Below are positions 5,816-6,868 of a DNA stretch of 6,868 nucleotides, one piece after another. The translations under genes and the position numbers were made by a program. The stretch spans positions 1 through 6,868 of the forward strand of contig JBIIJX010000132.1 of the NCBI GenBank assembly GCA_044233495.1, read 5' to 3'. The notes beneath the pieces were generated by a model, which saw only the letters and a list, made by a program, of their open reading frames with translations, searched no databases and was not told where the DNA came from. The first letter of the stretch is position 1. The number at the start of each line of letters is the position of its first letter. This DNA comes from UBA10649 sp044233495 (lineage in GTDB: Bacteria; Actinomycetota; Actinomycetes; S36-B12).

Positions 5816-6856
5816 CTACCGCGTATGGAGCGCCGCCGCCTCCGGGTCCGCTGACTCAGTGCGTCCCCGCCGGCCCGCCCAGCTGGAGTAGCCGATCGCA
5901 AGGGCCGTCGCCACCAGGACCAGGGCTCCACCGACGACGTTGTCGACGATCCGCTGCTTGCCCAGCTGTCCGACCTGCATCAGCGTCGTGGCGTTCAGGC
6001 AGGCGGTGGCCGGCACCATGAACACGTAGTAGAGCCAGCCCCGAGGGCCCATCCGCGCGATCAGCGCGATCACAATGAACACCAGGCCGATCAGGTAGAT
6101 CAGCACCAGAGAGTCCACGCGCGCGACCACCAGCACGAGGAACACCGATCCCAGGAGCGTCCCGGCGACACGCAGCACCGTAGGCCGAAGTGTGTGCGCC
6201 TGACCGATGGGCGCCAGCACGAGGATCGCCGCGATGAGGAAGGCGCCTCCGTAGAAGGTCGTGGAGTTCAGGACGACGAACGTCGACACGGTGACGAGCA
6301 CCGTGATCATCACGGTGTAGACGACCGCCTCGCCCTGCGGGTGCTCCGTCAGGGTCGGCGCCTTCCGCTTGCGCATGAGCAGCGGCACCACCAGGGCCGG
6401 GATGAGCGCACCGACGAAGAAGATGACCGCCATCCACAGCAGGTACGCCGTCTCGGTCCGATCGACTGTCGTTGCACCCGCCCACGTCGGCGGATCGATC
6501 AGCGGCCACGCGACCATCACCGGCACGAGCAGTGCCGAGCGATGTAGGCCGAAGCGCGCCATGCGCCCGACCACCATGCACAGCAGCGCCATCAGCGCCG
6601 CCCCCGACACCGGGGACGAGCCGGCGACGATCGACAGCGGGCCGAGGAACCCCATCACGATCGCGGTGATCACGGCGAAGCGGCGTCCACCCGACAGCAC
6701 CGCGCTGATCCCGACGATCGCCGGGATCGACGCCCATGTCGCGGCCGCCTGCACCTCCCCCGTGCCCACGTAGGTGACGACCAGCATGACGACCGAGGGC
6801 GCCAGGGTCATGACGACGATGAGTGCGGTCAGCACCAGGCGCCGCTTCATGGGCAT
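5816..6856 (-). CDS. FUSC-family integral membrane protein
   Basis: A 346-residue inner-membrane protein with about 12 hydrophobic segments in two halves (roughly residues 7-160 and 178-328) joined by a basic loop RKRKAPTLTEHPQ (162-174). The second half has the conserved features of the FUSC/aromatic-acid exporter-like family: RVAGTLLGSV (229-238) and, in the last helix, KQRIVDNVVGGALVLVA (300-316). Related proteins are linked to efflux of fusaric or aromatic acids, but actinobacterial members are mostly uncharacterised and the substrate here is unknown. It lacks the large soluble domain of PET/AaeB-type proteins. The start is ATG 6856 or ATG 6850; only 12 bases upstream are visible and they hold no ribosome site, so it may be coupled to a gene beyond the window. 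The last 20 residues are a charged cytoplasmic tail. The gene is possibly cotranscribed with the peptidase gene downstream. Confidence 0.88.
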   Translation of the reverse strand: MPMKRRLVLTALIVVMTLAPSVVMLVVTYVGTGEVQAAATWASIPAIVGISAVLSGGRRFAVITAIVMGFLGPLSIVAGSSPVSGAALMALLCMVVGRMARFGLHRSALLVPVMVAWPLIDPPTWAGATTVDRTETAYLLWMAVIFFVGALIPALVVPLLMRKRKAPTLTEHPQGEAVVYTVMITVLVTVSTFVVLNSTTFYGGAFLIAAILVLAPIGQAHTLRPTVLRVAGTLLGSVFLVLVVARVDSLVLIYLIGLVFIVIALIARMGPRGWLYYVFMVPATACLNATTLMQVGQLGKQRIVDNVVGGALVLVATALAIGYSSWAGRRGRTESADPEAAALHTR

Positions 6857-6868
6857 GACGGAGGGTTT

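Overview
The window comes from a high-GC Gram-positive bacterium, most likely an actinobacterium. Third codon positions are strongly G/C-biased, GTG starts are common, and the gene families are typical of that group. I cannot name the genus. Six protein genes cover almost all of the sequence; I see no tRNA, rRNA, CRISPR array, insertion sequence or phage integrase.

Region 1 (1-3112, minus strand) looks like the promoter-proximal end of an extracellular contractile injection system (eCIS) cluster. It reads DUF4255/Pvc16-type cap or tail-terminator protein, then an AAA+ ATPase of the Afp15/Cis15 kind, then the N-terminal 150 residues of a protein with an Ala/Gly-rich linker and a CARDB/Ig-like beta domain, cut by the window edge. 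The first two genes overlap by 4 bp (ATGA) and the third starts 5 bp after the second, so they should form one transcript running out of the window to the left. Sheath, tube, spike, baseplate and any payload gene would have to lie there and are not visible.

Region 2 (3113-3388) is a divergent intergenic region of about 276 bp. It holds an AT-rich island, two exact copies of a 10-bp repeat 19 bp apart, an inverted partial copy, a perfect 7-bp inverted repeat just upstream of the DUF4255 gene, and a strong Shine-Dalgarno followed by short leader-like ORFs. It is the best candidate for the control region of the injection system.

Region 3 (3389-4243, plus strand) encodes a DhnA-type class I aldolase. 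The Schiff-base lysine is present, but the motif holding the usual catalytic tyrosine is changed. It is transcribed away from the eCIS genes and is probably functionally unrelated.

Region 4 (4247-6856, minus strand) has two genes: an exported LAS/M15-like zinc peptidase-fold protein with two C-terminal beta repeats, probably cell-wall directed, and upstream of it a 12-helix FUSC-family membrane protein. They are 57 bp apart, with a 17-bp inverted repeat in the gap. The aldolase and peptidase genes converge with only 3 bp between stop codons. No sequence evidence ties region 4 to the injection system.
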